From: Microbacterium schleiferi | Lineage (GTDB): Bacteria; Actinomycetota; Actinomycetes; Actinomycetales; Microbacteriaceae | DNA length: 64,000 bases | Reading direction: 5' to 3' | NCBI RefSeq assembly: GCF_015565955.1 | Contig: NZ_CP064760.1 | Coordinates: 186,001-250,000, forward strand | Shown: positions 26,989-37,764 of the stretch, one piece after another | Layout: each line of letters opens with the position of its first letter | Position numbering within the stretch: the stretch's first letter is position 1 | Translations under genes and position numbers: made by a program | Notes under the pieces: generated by a model | What the model saw: only the letters and a program-made list of their open reading frames with translations | Database searches by the model: none | What the model was told of the DNA's origin: nothing

Positions 26989-28548
26989 ATGACCGAGACC
27001 CCTGCCGCCGTGCCCGCGGACGCCACCCCCGAAGCATCCGAGGATGACGTCTTCGAGCAGAAGGCGGTCCGGTTGGCCAAGCGCGAGCGGTTGCTGGCGG
27101 AGCGTACGGACGCCGCGGGCGGCGCCTACCCGGTGAGCGTGCCGGTCACCGCCTCGATCGCCGAGGTCCGCGAGCGTTTTGCTCACCTCGAGGCCGGGGA
27201 CGAGACGGGGGAGACCGTCTCGGTAGCCGGCCGGGTCGTGTTCAGCCGCAACACGGGAAAACTGTGCTTCGCCGCGCTGCAGGCCGGCGACGGCAGTCGC
27301 ATTCAGGCGATGGTGTCCCTCGCCGCCGTCGGTGAGGAGTCTCTGCAGCGGTGGAAGGAGATCGTCGACCTGGGCGACCACGTCGCGGTGACGGGTGAGG
27401 TCATCTCGAGCCGCCGGGGCGAGCTGTCGATCATGGTGTCCGAATGGACCATTGCGGCCAAGGCCCTGCTGCCGCTGCCGAACCTGTACGCGGAGCTGAG
27501 CGAGGAAAGCCGCGTCCGCAGCCGCTTCCTGGACCTCATCGCGCGCGATCAGGCGCGCCAGACCGTCCTGGCGCGCGCCGGGGTCAACCGGAGCCTGCGC
27601 GACACATTCGCCGAGCACGGGTTCGTTGAGGTCGAGACGCCCATGTTGCAGGTGCAGCACGGCGGGGCATCCGCGCGCCCGTTCGTCACCCACTCGAACG
27701 CCTTCGATACCGAGCTGTACCTGCGGATCGCGCCTGAGCTGTTCCTCAAGCGCGCCGTCGTCGGCGGCATCGATCGCGTCTTCGAGATCAACCGCAACTT
27801 CCGCAATGAGGGCGCCGACTCGACCCACAGCCCCGAGTTCGCGATGCTCGAGGCCTACCAGGCCTACAGCGACTACAACGGCATCGCCGACCTCACGCAA
27901 GAGCTCATTCAGAACGCTGCGGTCGCCGTGACGGGGTCGACCGAAGTGACGTGGGCCGACGGTACTGCCTACGACCTCGGCGGGCAGTGGGAGCGGATGT
28001 CGATGTACGACTCGCTCAACGACGCTCTCGCGGCCGCGGGAGAGGGCTCGGATGCTGCGCCGCGCATCGACGCGACGACACCGCTCGCGGAGCTGACCGC
28101 GATCGCGGAGCGCTTCGGCGTCGACGTCCCCGCACACCCGATTCCCGGCAAGCTCGTCGAGGAGCTGTGGGAGCACTTCGTCAAGCCGACCCTCGTGCGC
28201 CCCACGTTCGTCATGGACTTCCCGCTGGACACCAGCCCGCTCGTGCGGGAGCACCGCTCGATCCCGGGGGTCGTGGAGAAGTGGGACCTGTACGTTCGCG
28301 GCTTCGAACTCGCGACCGGATACTCGGAGCTGGTCGACCCGGTCATTCAGCGGCAGCGTTTCGAAGAGCAAGCCAAGCTCGCCGCTCGCGGTGATGACGA
28401 GGCGATGCGGATCGACGAGGAGTTCCTGCGTGCCCTTGAGCACGGGATGCCCCCCACGGGCGGCATGGGGATGGGCATTGACCGCCTGCTCATGGCGATC
28501 ACGGGCCTCGGCATCCGGGAGACCATTCTCTTCCCGCTGGTGAAGTAG
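26989..28548 (+). CDS. lysS: Lysyl-tRNA synthetase, class II
   Basis: 519 residues with AAGGAG upstream. An OB-fold anticodon domain (VSVAGRVVFSRNTGKLCFAA) precedes the class II core: motif 2 NRNFRNEGADSTHSPEF and motif 3 GMGMGIDRLLMAITG. It charges tRNA-Lys. Length and motifs are normal. It stands alone, with the DUF4192 gene convergent on its 3' side. Confidence 0.97.
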   Translation: MTETPAAVPADATPEASEDDVFEQKAVRLAKRERLLAERTDAAGGAYPVSVPVTASIAEVRERFAHLEAGDETGETVSVAGRVVFSRNTGKLCFAALQAGDGSRIQAMVSLAAVGEESLQRWKEIVDLGDHVAVTGEVISSRRGELSIMVSEWTIAAKALLPLPNLYAELSEESRVRSRFLDLIARDQARQTVLARAGVNRSLRDTFAEHGFVEVETPMLQVQHGGASARPFVTHSNAFDTELYLRIAPELFLKRAVVGGIDRVFEINRNFRNEGADSTHSPEFAMLEAYQAYSDYNGIADLTQELIQNAAVAVTGSTEVTWADGTAYDLGGQWERMSMYDSLNDALAAAGEGSDAAPRIDATTPLAELTAIAERFGVDVPAHPIPGKLVEELWEHFVKPTLVRPTFVMDFPLDTSPLVREHRSIPGVVEKWDLYVRGFELATGYSELVDPVIQRQRFEEQAKLAARGDDEAMRIDEEFLRALEHGMPPTGGMGMGIDRLLMAITGLGIRETILFPLVK

Positions 28549-28563
28549 GGCGGCGAGCGCGGG

Positions 28564-29673
28564 TCACACCGCGGACGAGCCCAGCCGGAACGCCCAGTCG
28601 GGCAGGTGGCCGGCGCCGACGAACGAGCGCACGATCTCGGCGAGCCCGTGCTCGGGTTCGATCTGCGTCGCCTGCTGGGCGAAGAGGTCGGCGTGCGTCG
28701 ACCGGCCGAGCGCCCACGAGAACCACGCAGCCACCGCGAGCGGGCCCGGGCGCCAGGATGCCGGAACCGCGCTCGCGACGTGCCGAGCCAGCACGAGCGC
28801 GCGTCCGAGCCTCTCCGGCGATGGCCTTGCACCCTCGCCCCACAGCCGCATGGCGATCTCGCTCGGATATTCGTCGCCGTCTTCCCAGCGCGCCTGCGCC
28901 TGAGCCGCCTCATCACCGGCATCGATCCCGTCGACCCAGCAGATCAGCGCGATGTCGCGCAGCGACGGTCGTCCGAGCGCCCAGGCCGCCACGGCGATCT
29001 CGAACGGCTCGAGCGTTGCGGCATCCGCGCTCAGGAGCCGCTCCACGAAGGCCGGCAGGTCATCGAGGAGGCAGGTTGCAGCGAAGGCTCTGGGATCGAT
29101 CCGCGCTGTATCTCCCGCCGGATGTGCCGCGTCGGTGAGGACGAGCGCGCGGATGGCTGCATCGAGCGATTCGCACGCTGCCTCGACGGCGCCCGATCTG
29201 GCGGCATCCAGGGGGAGGAGCTCGGCGCCCGCGAACTGGTCGGCCTCGGGCGTCGGGGCACCGTCGATACCGGGCGGCAGGTCGTCTGCCGTCGGCACCG
29301 TTCCCGAACCCGACGTTGCGTATGAGCCCCACCGCTGACCGGAAACCCAGAGCGCCTCGACGATCCGCACCCCGCACGCCTCGGCTCGGCGCTCGACACC
29401 CGCGACGAGGGCGCGAGCCGGAGCATCCGTCTCACCGTAAACAACGACCGCGCAGCCATCGGCCTCGGGTACCCGGCACACCAGTCCGATCATCGTCGCC
29501 GCGATCTCATCCGCGCGATCCTCGTCGGGCGGGAGATCCAGGCGCAGGGCACCGCGGCTGCGACCGCGCCGGAACGGCACCAGCACGACACTGCGTTGGG
29601 GAACGAACCCGAGCAGTCGCGGAACGACGGTGAGGAACTCGGCGGGCGAGGTTGCGTGGATGATCGGAGTCAT
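28564..29673 (-). CDS. DUF4192 domain-containing protein
   Basis: 369 residues starting MTPIIHATSPAEFLTVVPRL; an ATG at 29685 would add four. LLGFVPQRSVVLVPFRRGRS near the N-terminus and a C-terminal DIALICWVDGIDAGDEA region fit DUF4192, a family of unknown function in Actinobacteria. No membrane segment. The open frame upstream of this start lacks matching codon use and is not part of the gene. Confidence 0.85.
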   Translation of the reverse strand: MTPIIHATSPAEFLTVVPRLLGFVPQRSVVLVPFRRGRSRGALRLDLPPDEDRADEIAATMIGLVCRVPEADGCAVVVYGETDAPARALVAGVERRAEACGVRIVEALWVSGQRWGSYATSGSGTVPTADDLPPGIDGAPTPEADQFAGAELLPLDAARSGAVEAACESLDAAIRALVLTDAAHPAGDTARIDPRAFAATCLLDDLPAFVERLLSADAATLEPFEIAVAAWALGRPSLRDIALICWVDGIDAGDEAAQAQARWEDGDEYPSEIAMRLWGEGARPSPERLGRALVLARHVASAVPASWRPGPLAVAAWFSWALGRSTHADLFAQQATQIEPEHGLAEIVRSFVGAGHLPDWAFRLGSSAV

Positions 29674-29782
29674 GGGGTCGAGCATGCGGTCCATGCCGCG
29701 ACGGGCCGCCGGGAGTGCATCCGAACGGGGATAGGTCGCCGTGGGCGCGACCTGGGGAGAGAGGGCCGCGTATCCTGGAGGG

Positions 29783-29971
29783 GTGGACAGCTTCTGGGTA
29801 GCAGCGTTGTGGGCGATCCTGCCCACCATCGTGGTGTCAGGTCTGTTCTTCTGGGTTCTGCGCAGCATCATCCGTGCCGATCGCAACGAGCGTCGCGAGT
29901 ACGCGCGCATCGACGCCGAGGAACGCGCGGCGCGCGGGCTGCCCCCGGCGGCGCCCGCGACCGAGCAGTAG
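29783..29971 (+). CDS. Small single-pass membrane protein
   Basis: 62 residues from a GTG with CTGGAGG immediately upstream. One helix (FWVAALWAILPTIVVSGLFF) is followed by a charged cytoplasmic segment, RADRNERREYARIDAEERAA, and a Pro/Ala tail. It resembles small membrane proteins often annotated beside lysS in this family. Function unknown. Confidence 0.7.
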   Translation: MDSFWVAALWAILPTIVVSGLFFWVLRSIIRADRNERREYARIDAEERAARGLPPAAPATEQ

Positions 29972-30024
29972 CGCCACTTCCCACTACGCTGGCGTGAGAA
30001 CGTCGCAGCGAAGGGAGCGAACGC

Positions 30025-31539
30025 ATGGTGCCTGCACGACTCGTGCCGTTCACGACCGGCGACGTGGATGTCACGTTCGATTTTCCAGACCTCGCGTTCT
30101 GGTGGCTGCTCGCGGTCTTCCTGTTCGACCTCGCCATCCGTATCACGGCGATCATCGTCATCCCCCGCAACCGCCGCCCGACATCGGCGATGGCGTGGCT
30201 GCTCGCGATCTACTTCATCCCGTTCGTCGGCGTGCTGCTCTTCCTGCTGATCGGCAACCCGCGGTTGCCTCGCAAGCGCCGTCAGCAACAGGAGCAGATC
30301 AACGACGCGTTGCGCGAGAACGGTGAGGCAGTATCGGTCGGAACCCTTCGGCCCGGTGCGCCGGCCTGGTTCCGCGGGCTGGTCGACCTCAACACGAACC
30401 TCGGCGCGATGCCGCTGACCGGCGACAACCAAGCCACGCTCATCTCCGATTACCAAGCGAGCCTCGACGCGATGGCCGACGCGATTCGGGGAGCAGAGCG
30501 CTACGTACACGTCGAGTTCTACATCCTGCAGACTGACGCATCGACCGACAACTTCTTCGCGGCTCTCGAGGAGGTCGCGGCGCGCGGTGTCACGGTCCGG
30601 GTGCTTCTCGACCACTGGGCGAACCGCGGGAAGCCCTTCTACAAGAAGACGCTGGCGCGACTGGACCGGATGGGTGCCGCGTGGAAGCTCATGCTTCCCG
30701 TGCAGCCGCTCAAGGGCAAGTGGCAGCGGCCCGACCTGCGCAATCACCGCAAGCTTCTCGTGGTCGACGGCAACGTGGCCTTCGTCGGATCTCAGAACGT
30801 CACCGATTCCACGTACAACTTGAAGAAGAACATCAAGCGCGGGCTGCACTGGGTCGACCTCCTGGCGCGGGTCGAGGGTCCGGTCGTCTCGTCGATCGAT
30901 GTCGTCTTCCTTTCGGACTGGTATGCCGAGACCGGCGAGATCCTCGCGGACCAGGTCGATCTGTCATCCGTGGCCTCCTCGGACGGGAACCTCGACTGCC
31001 AGATCGTCCCGTCGGGCCCGGGATTCGAGTACCAGAACAACCTCAAGCTGTTCATGGGTCTTCTGTTCGCCGCGCGCGAGAAGATCATCATCGTCAGCCC
31101 GTACTTCGTGCCCGAAGAGGCCCTGCTGCTCTCGCTCGTGACCGCGTGCCAACGTGGCATCCACGTCGAACTGTTCGTCTCCGAAGAGGGCGACCAGGCG
31201 ATGGTCTACCACGCGCAGCGCAGCTACTACGAGGCGCTCCTGCGGGCGGGCGTCAAGATCTGGATGTACAAGAAGCCGTTCATCCTGCACTCGAAGAGCC
31301 TCACGATCGACGACGATGTCGCGGTCATCGGCTCGAGCAACATGGACATGCGCTCGTTCGGTCTCAACATGGAGATCTCGATGATGGTGCGCGGCGAGGA
31401 GTTCGTCGCCGAGATGCGCCGCGTCGAGGCCGAGTACCGGGCGCTCAGCCGCGAGCTCACCCTCGAGGAGTGGTTGAAGCAACCGCTCAGGTCCACGGTG
31501 TTGGATAACCTCGCCCGACTCACCTCTGCACTCCAGTAG
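30025..31539 (+). CDS. cls: Cardiolipin synthase
   Basis: 504 residues. Two N-terminal helices (FWWLLAVFLFDLAIRITAII, AMAWLLAIYFIPFVGVLLFL) precede two phospholipase-D catalytic repeats: NHRKLLVVDGNVAFVGSQN and LHSKSLTIDDDVAVIGSSNM, both with the HxKxxxxD pattern. The enzyme condenses phosphatidylglycerol to cardiolipin in the membrane. Full length. The start at 30025 is preceded by AAGGGAGCG. Confidence 0.94.
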   Translation: MVPARLVPFTTGDVDVTFDFPDLAFWWLLAVFLFDLAIRITAIIVIPRNRRPTSAMAWLLAIYFIPFVGVLLFLLIGNPRLPRKRRQQQEQINDALRENGEAVSVGTLRPGAPAWFRGLVDLNTNLGAMPLTGDNQATLISDYQASLDAMADAIRGAERYVHVEFYILQTDASTDNFFAALEEVAARGVTVRVLLDHWANRGKPFYKKTLARLDRMGAAWKLMLPVQPLKGKWQRPDLRNHRKLLVVDGNVAFVGSQNVTDSTYNLKKNIKRGLHWVDLLARVEGPVVSSIDVVFLSDWYAETGEILADQVDLSSVASSDGNLDCQIVPSGPGFEYQNNLKLFMGLLFAAREKIIIVSPYFVPEEALLLSLVTACQRGIHVELFVSEEGDQAMVYHAQRSYYEALLRAGVKIWMYKKPFILHSKSLTIDDDVAVIGSSNMDMRSFGLNMEISMMVRGEEFVAEMRRVEAEYRALSRELTLEEWLKQPLRSTVLDNLARLTSALQ

Positions 31540-31560
31540 CAGCGCCGCCCAAGGAGAATC

Positions 31561-32256
31561 ATGAAGCGCCGTGTTCTCGCATCCGTCATCCTCGCCGCCG
31601 CAGCAGCGCTCAGTCTTACCGGATGTCTCAGCAGCTCGGATGCCCCCGCCGGTCAGCAGGTCGACGTCGAAGCCGCGTGGCTCGATGACGGCCGCGTCAT
31701 CGCTGTGGTCACGTCGGGCTCAAGCAGCTGTGTGCCGACAGCCGAGTCGGCGGAGATCAACTCCGACGGCGCGCTCGCGGTCGAGCTCGTGGAACCGGAT
31801 GCCGACACCGCTTGTACTCGCGATCTCGTGCCGCGCGCGACGCTCGTGACCGTGCCCGACGGCGTCGATCCCTCGCAGGATCTTGAGATCTGGGTGACCG
31901 GCGACGGCTACTACGGCGACGTGACGCTCGCCGGGGTCTCGGGTCTTTCCGGCCCCGGGGGGACGACCGACTACGAGCCCAGTGCGGGCTGGACGCAGCA
32001 GCAGGGTCAGTTCGTCATCCTCACGTGGGGCTCGTCGGGCTGCGTGCCCGTCGTCGAGACGAGCGAGGTCACCGGCGAGGCCGAGGTGACCGTTGCTTTC
32101 CAGGAGCCGCCGGCCGACCAGGCATGCACCGCCGACATGGCGCCCCGCACGAACTTTGCCTTCGCCGACGGTCTCTCCGGCGTCGAGGATGTCCAGCTCA
32201 CCCTGTCGGGCGACTCGTTCGACACGACCATCGCGATCTACGGCACCAGCGACTGA
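31561..32256 (+). CDS. Lipoprotein with a duplicated domain
   Basis: 231 residues with AAGGAG upstream. The lipoprotein signal ends at LSLTGCLS. The mature part is two similar units of about 85 residues: the first has VVTSGSSSCVPTAESAEI and ACTRDLVPRATLV, the second has ILTWGSSGCVPVVETSEVTG and ACTADMAPRTNFA. Each unit has two Cys, probably a disulfide. No named family recognised. It lies 21 bases after cls and may be co-transcribed. Confidence 0.8.
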   Translation: MKRRVLASVILAAAAALSLTGCLSSSDAPAGQQVDVEAAWLDDGRVIAVVTSGSSSCVPTAESAEINSDGALAVELVEPDADTACTRDLVPRATLVTVPDGVDPSQDLEIWVTGDGYYGDVTLAGVSGLSGPGGTTDYEPSAGWTQQQGQFVILTWGSSGCVPVVETSEVTGEAEVTVAFQEPPADQACTADMAPRTNFAFADGLSGVEDVQLTLSGDSFDTTIAIYGTSD

Positions 32257-32280
32257 CGGCTGGCGTGCGTCGGCTGCGGG

Positions 32281-32526
32281 TCAGTCGGCTCCGTCCGCGC
32301 GGACGAGCAGGTCGCCGACCTCGCAGTCCAGCGCCCGGCAGATCGCGGACAGTGTCGAGTACCGGATCGCGCGGGCCCGGTCGTTTTTGAGGATCGACAG
32401 GTTCACGACCGAGACGCCGACGAGCTCGGACAACCGCGTCAGGGTCATCCCCCGCGCGGCGAGCAGCTCGTCCAGGCGACAGTGGATGCCGCTCGGGCCG
32501 TCGTCGTCGGCTTCGGCGGGGCTCAC
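32281..32526 (-). CDS. Small Xre/Cro-type HTH regulator (YozG-like)
   Basis: 81 residues from a GTG that overlaps the upstream stop (GTGA). The HTH reads IHCRLDELLAARGMTLTRLS followed by ELVGVSVVNLSILKNDRARA, and the C-terminus YSTLSAICRALDCEVGDLLV is typical of this small subfamily. It is the partner of the DUF2975 gene just upstream. The pair is commonly found together; the regulator probably represses its own operon through the dyad at 33161. Confidence 0.85.
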   Translation of the reverse strand: MSPAEADDDGPSGIHCRLDELLAARGMTLTRLSELVGVSVVNLSILKNDRARAIRYSTLSAICRALDCEVGDLLVRADGAD

Positions 32527-33146
32527 ACCAGCCCCTCCGTGTCGCGCTGCATCCGGTCTCCGACCATGAACACCGTTGTGCCGAGCGCGCCGAGGAAGGT
32601 GATGCCGAAGAGCTGGGCAAGGTTGGCCGACAGGATGACGTTGCTGAAGTCGCCTTGGGAGATCGCCGCGAACGCTCCGTTCGCGCCCATGTTTCCGAAG
32701 AATGGGGCAAGCACGACCCCCACGACTGCGGCCACGGCCGCTGTGCCGACAAGAGTCGTGTTGCGGCGGCCGAAGACTCGACCGCGCAGGATGCTCCACA
32801 TCACCAGGAGAAGGGTTGTGACGACTGTTGTGACGGCGGCGACGATCACGACCTGCTCGAGAATCAGGGCGACCACGGAGGCGATCGGCAGCTGGCCGGG
32901 GAGAAGGTACGCAGAATCGAGTTGCACCGTGACGCTTGACCCATCTGGTCCGATCGGGGCTTCAGCGGGTGTCTCGGAGAACTGCGCGAAGACGCGTGGA
33001 GCCGAGTCCCCGAGAAGGCCGACCGCCGTCGATACTGCACCGACGATGCTCGTCACAATGAATGCTGCGCCGGCGATAAAGAACACCGACGACGCGATCA
33101 TGTCCCCACGGGAGAGGACACGGTAGTGATCCGAGGGGGTCGTCAT
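32523..33146 (-). CDS. DUF2975 family membrane protein
   Basis: 207 residues. Four membrane helices: MIASSVFFIAGAAFIVTSIV, IASVVALILEQVVIVAAVTT, LVGTAAVAAVVGVVLAPFF and LAQLFGITFLGALGTTVFMV. A non-membrane loop (SETPAEAPIGPDGSSVTVQL) lies between the first two. This topology, plus the HTH gene overlapping its stop, identifies the DUF2975/HTH pair of Actinobacteria and Firmicutes. Function unknown. A palindromic site lies just upstream of the start. Confidence 0.8.
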   Translation of the reverse strand: MTTPSDHYRVLSRGDMIASSVFFIAGAAFIVTSIVGAVSTAVGLLGDSAPRVFAQFSETPAEAPIGPDGSSVTVQLDSAYLLPGQLPIASVVALILEQVVIVAAVTTVVTTLLLVMWSILRGRVFGRRNTTLVGTAAVAAVVGVVLAPFFGNMGANGAFAAISQGDFSNVILSANLAQLFGITFLGALGTTVFMVGDRMQRDTEGLV

Positions 33147-33160
33147 TCGAGTCTCCAGAC

Positions 33161-33193
33161 ATATCGATAAACGTTGTTATTGATAAACGATAT
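33161..33193. promoter_or_regulatory. Palindromic operator of the DUF2975-HTH pair
   Basis: ATATCG at 33161-33166 and CGATAT at 33188-33193 are inverted, and inside lie two direct repeats 16 bp apart, TATCGATAAACG and TATTGATAAACG. The AT-rich block stands out in this GC-rich sequence and ends 15 bases from the DUF2975 start, the place for an autoregulatory operator. Confidence 0.6.
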
Positions 33194-33339
33194 GCAGCGG
33201 GGAGGATTCCGTCAAGATCGCCACCCGTATGCCCCTGGCGAACACGGGCATAGCGCTCCCGCTCGATCGTTACTCTCGATGTACGAAGCCAGCAGTGGGC
33301 CGCATCCCCGCCCCACGCACCGGCCGAAGGAGTAAGCGG

Positions 33340-35868
<2,529 letters not shown>

Positions 35869-35900
35869 GGATCATCACGGCCTCAGGGCTGTGACCGCAC

Positions 35901-35934
35901 GCGAGAGCGGATGCCACGGTGCATCCGCTCTCGC
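35901..35934 (+). terminator. clpC terminator hairpin
   Basis: GCGAGAGCGGATGC at 35901-35914 pairs exactly with GCATCCGCTCTCGC at 35921-35934 around a six-base loop. It starts 32 bases after the clpC stop and is among the strongest hairpins in the window. Confidence 0.8.
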
Positions 35935-36008
35935 GCGTTCTGGGTGACCGCAACGCGGGGCGCGACTCATCGCCGCGGGTGGCTCCCGCGGCGTGCGGCT
36001 TGCTGCGC

Positions 36009-36266
36009 TCAGGCTGCGGCGGGAGGCTGGGTCAGAGCCGCGACCGCGGTGTCCAGCACGATCGACTGCCGCACTTCGACCGCGTGGTCGTAGCGGCTGC
36101 CAGAAAGCGCGACGTAGACACCACCGACGATGTCGATGTAGCCGACGACAGCGTCTGCCCGATGCACCTCGTACGTGGTGGGACCGATGAGCGCTATCGA
36201 CTCGAGCGGCGGTGCGGTGGCGCGTGGCGCGGCAGTCGGCGGAGAGGTGGATGTCGTGGGGACCAT
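36009..36266 (-). CDS. Small hypothetical protein
   Basis: 85 residues from the ATG at 36266, chosen because GGGAGGAG lies seven bases upstream. The N-terminal third is Thr/Ser/Pro/Ala-rich; the rest (IALIGPTTYEVHRADAVVGY, IDIVGGVYVALSGSRYDHA) is a compact beta-like domain. No membrane segment. No family recognised. It may be a small soluble protein specific to the genus. It is convergent with clpC. Confidence 0.6.
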   Translation of the reverse strand: MVPTTSTSPPTAAPRATAPPLESIALIGPTTYEVHRADAVVGYIDIVGGVYVALSGSRYDHAVEVRQSIVLDTAVAALTQPPAAA

Positions 36267-36449
36267 GGTGGCTCCTCCCGTGAGAGGGGATCTGCTCCTG
36301 AAGGGTCCACCCTCACCGGTCAATGCGGTGGGGGCTTGACATCATCGCGCGATCGGTGATGCTAGGACGATCATCCGCCGCAGGCCGGCGCGACGGAAGG
36401 CCTCGTGGCTGGAAGAGTCCTCGGAGTTTTCGCGCTCTAGGCTGGGGGG

Positions 36450-36956
36450 ATGACCGAGTTCACCGTCCGCGCCGCCCGCACGGCGGACGTGCGGGGCATC
36501 CAGGCCCTGCTGGAACCCTGGGTGCAGCGGCGCGTGCTCCTCGGCAAGGACCTCGTCGTGCTGTTCGAGTCGGTCCAGCAGTTCACCGTCGCTGAAGACG
36601 CGAACGGTCGACTCGTCGGATGCGGCGCGCTGCACGTCATGTGGGACGACCTCGGTGAGATCCGCACTCTCATCGTCGCCGACGAGTGGTTGCATCACGG
36701 TGTCGGCCGAGCGATCGTCGATCGCCTGGAGGAGAACGCACGCGCGCTCGGGCTGCGGCGACTGTTCTGCCTCACCTTCGAGGTGGAGTTCTTCTCGGCG
36801 CGCGGCTTCGAGGTCATCGGTGAACAGGTCGTTGATCCGGATGTCTACTCTCAGCTCATCCGCTCCCCTGATGAGGGCGTCGCCGAGTTCCTCGACCTCG
36901 CGCATGTGAAACCCAATACGCTCGGCAACACCCGGATGCTGAAGACGTTCGGCTGA
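36450..36956 (+). CDS. argA: Amino-acid N-acetyltransferase (GNAT, ArgA-type)
   Basis: 168 residues. The GNAT fold includes the acetyl-CoA motif DEWLHHGVGRAIVDRLEENA. FTVRAARTADVRGIQALLEP at the start and LRRLFCLTFEVEFFSARGFE later match the short single-domain N-acetylglutamate synthase used by Actinobacteria. It would acetylate glutamate, the first step of arginine synthesis. It lacks the kinase-like domain of enterobacterial ArgA, as expected in this phylum. Confidence 0.85.
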   Translation: MTEFTVRAARTADVRGIQALLEPWVQRRVLLGKDLVVLFESVQQFTVAEDANGRLVGCGALHVMWDDLGEIRTLIVADEWLHHGVGRAIVDRLEENARALGLRRLFCLTFEVEFFSARGFEVIGEQVVDPDVYSQLIRSPDEGVAEFLDLAHVKPNTLGNTRMLKTFG

Positions 36957-37047
36957 CGCCTTCCCGCGCCTGCGCCCGCGCTCGCTCCTCAGGCGACGAC
37001 GGGCGCGCCGAGCCGGGGTCGCCGGATGTGCCGCCTACCCTGGAGGC

Positions 37048-37731
37048 ATGAGTTCCCAGCCGCCGCGCCGCCGCCCGTCCCCGGGCGTCTATCGGCGTCG
37101 ACGACTCGTCGTGCTCCTTGCGTTGATTGCGATCATCGCCGTGGTCGTCTGGCTGTTCGTTGCTCAGCCGTGGTCGAGTGCCGCGCAGTCGGATGCCGAC
37201 CCCAAGCCGACACGAACGTCATCCGCCGCTCCGAGCCCGAGTGCGTCAACGCCGACGCCGTCGGATTCCCCGACAGCCGACGCCGCGGCGACGACGGAAC
37301 CCGGGCCGCTGGAGACTGCGCCGCCAACGTGCACGCGCGGCGACGTGACGGTCGAAGCCCTTACCGATCAGGACGAGTACGGCTCGGGTCAGAATCCGCA
37401 GTTGTCGATTCGGCTGACGAACACCACCGATGCCGCGTGCACGATCAACGTCGGAACCACGACCCAGTCATTCACGATCACGAGCGGCAGCGACACCTGG
37501 TGGCGCTCGACCGACTGTCAGACCGACCCAAGCGACATGATCGTGACGCTCGACGCTGGTCAGAGCGTGGAGAGCGCGACGCCGCTGACGTGGGACCGGA
37601 CCCGCTCTTCCGTCAGCACGTGCGACTCGGAGTCTCGTCCCGTCGCGGGTGGGGGCGGCGCGTCATATCACCTCGCCGTCGAGATCGGCGGCGTTGCCTC
37701 GAGCCAGACGAAGCAGTTCTTCCTCTACTGA
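37048..37731 (+). CDS. Membrane-anchored extracytoplasmic protein
   Basis: 227 residues. A basic N-terminus and one signal-anchor helix (LVVLLALIAIIAVVVWLFVA) are followed by a Ser/Thr/Pro linker of about 60 residues and a folded domain (NPQLSIRLTNTTDAACTINV, TWWRSTDCQT, STCDSESRPV) with four Cys that could form two disulfides. It resembles DUF4232-like secreted domains in general layout only. No function assigned. It is convergent with the mftG gene. Confidence 0.65.
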   Translation: MSSQPPRRRPSPGVYRRRRLVVLLALIAIIAVVVWLFVAQPWSSAAQSDADPKPTRTSSAAPSPSASTPTPSDSPTADAAATTEPGPLETAPPTCTRGDVTVEALTDQDEYGSGQNPQLSIRLTNTTDAACTINVGTTTQSFTITSGSDTWWRSTDCQTDPSDMIVTLDAGQSVESATPLTWDRTRSSVSTCDSESRPVAGGGGASYHLAVEIGGVASSQTKQFFLY

Positions 37732-37764
37732 GCTGTCCCGGCGGCTCCCGCGGGCAATCGCGGG

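Noticed and set aside
28564..30849. A 761-residue leftward protein covering the DUF4192 gene and its upstream region
   Set aside because: Only the part from 29673 has family similarity and sensible codon use. The rest is antisense to the small membrane protein and cardiolipin synthase.
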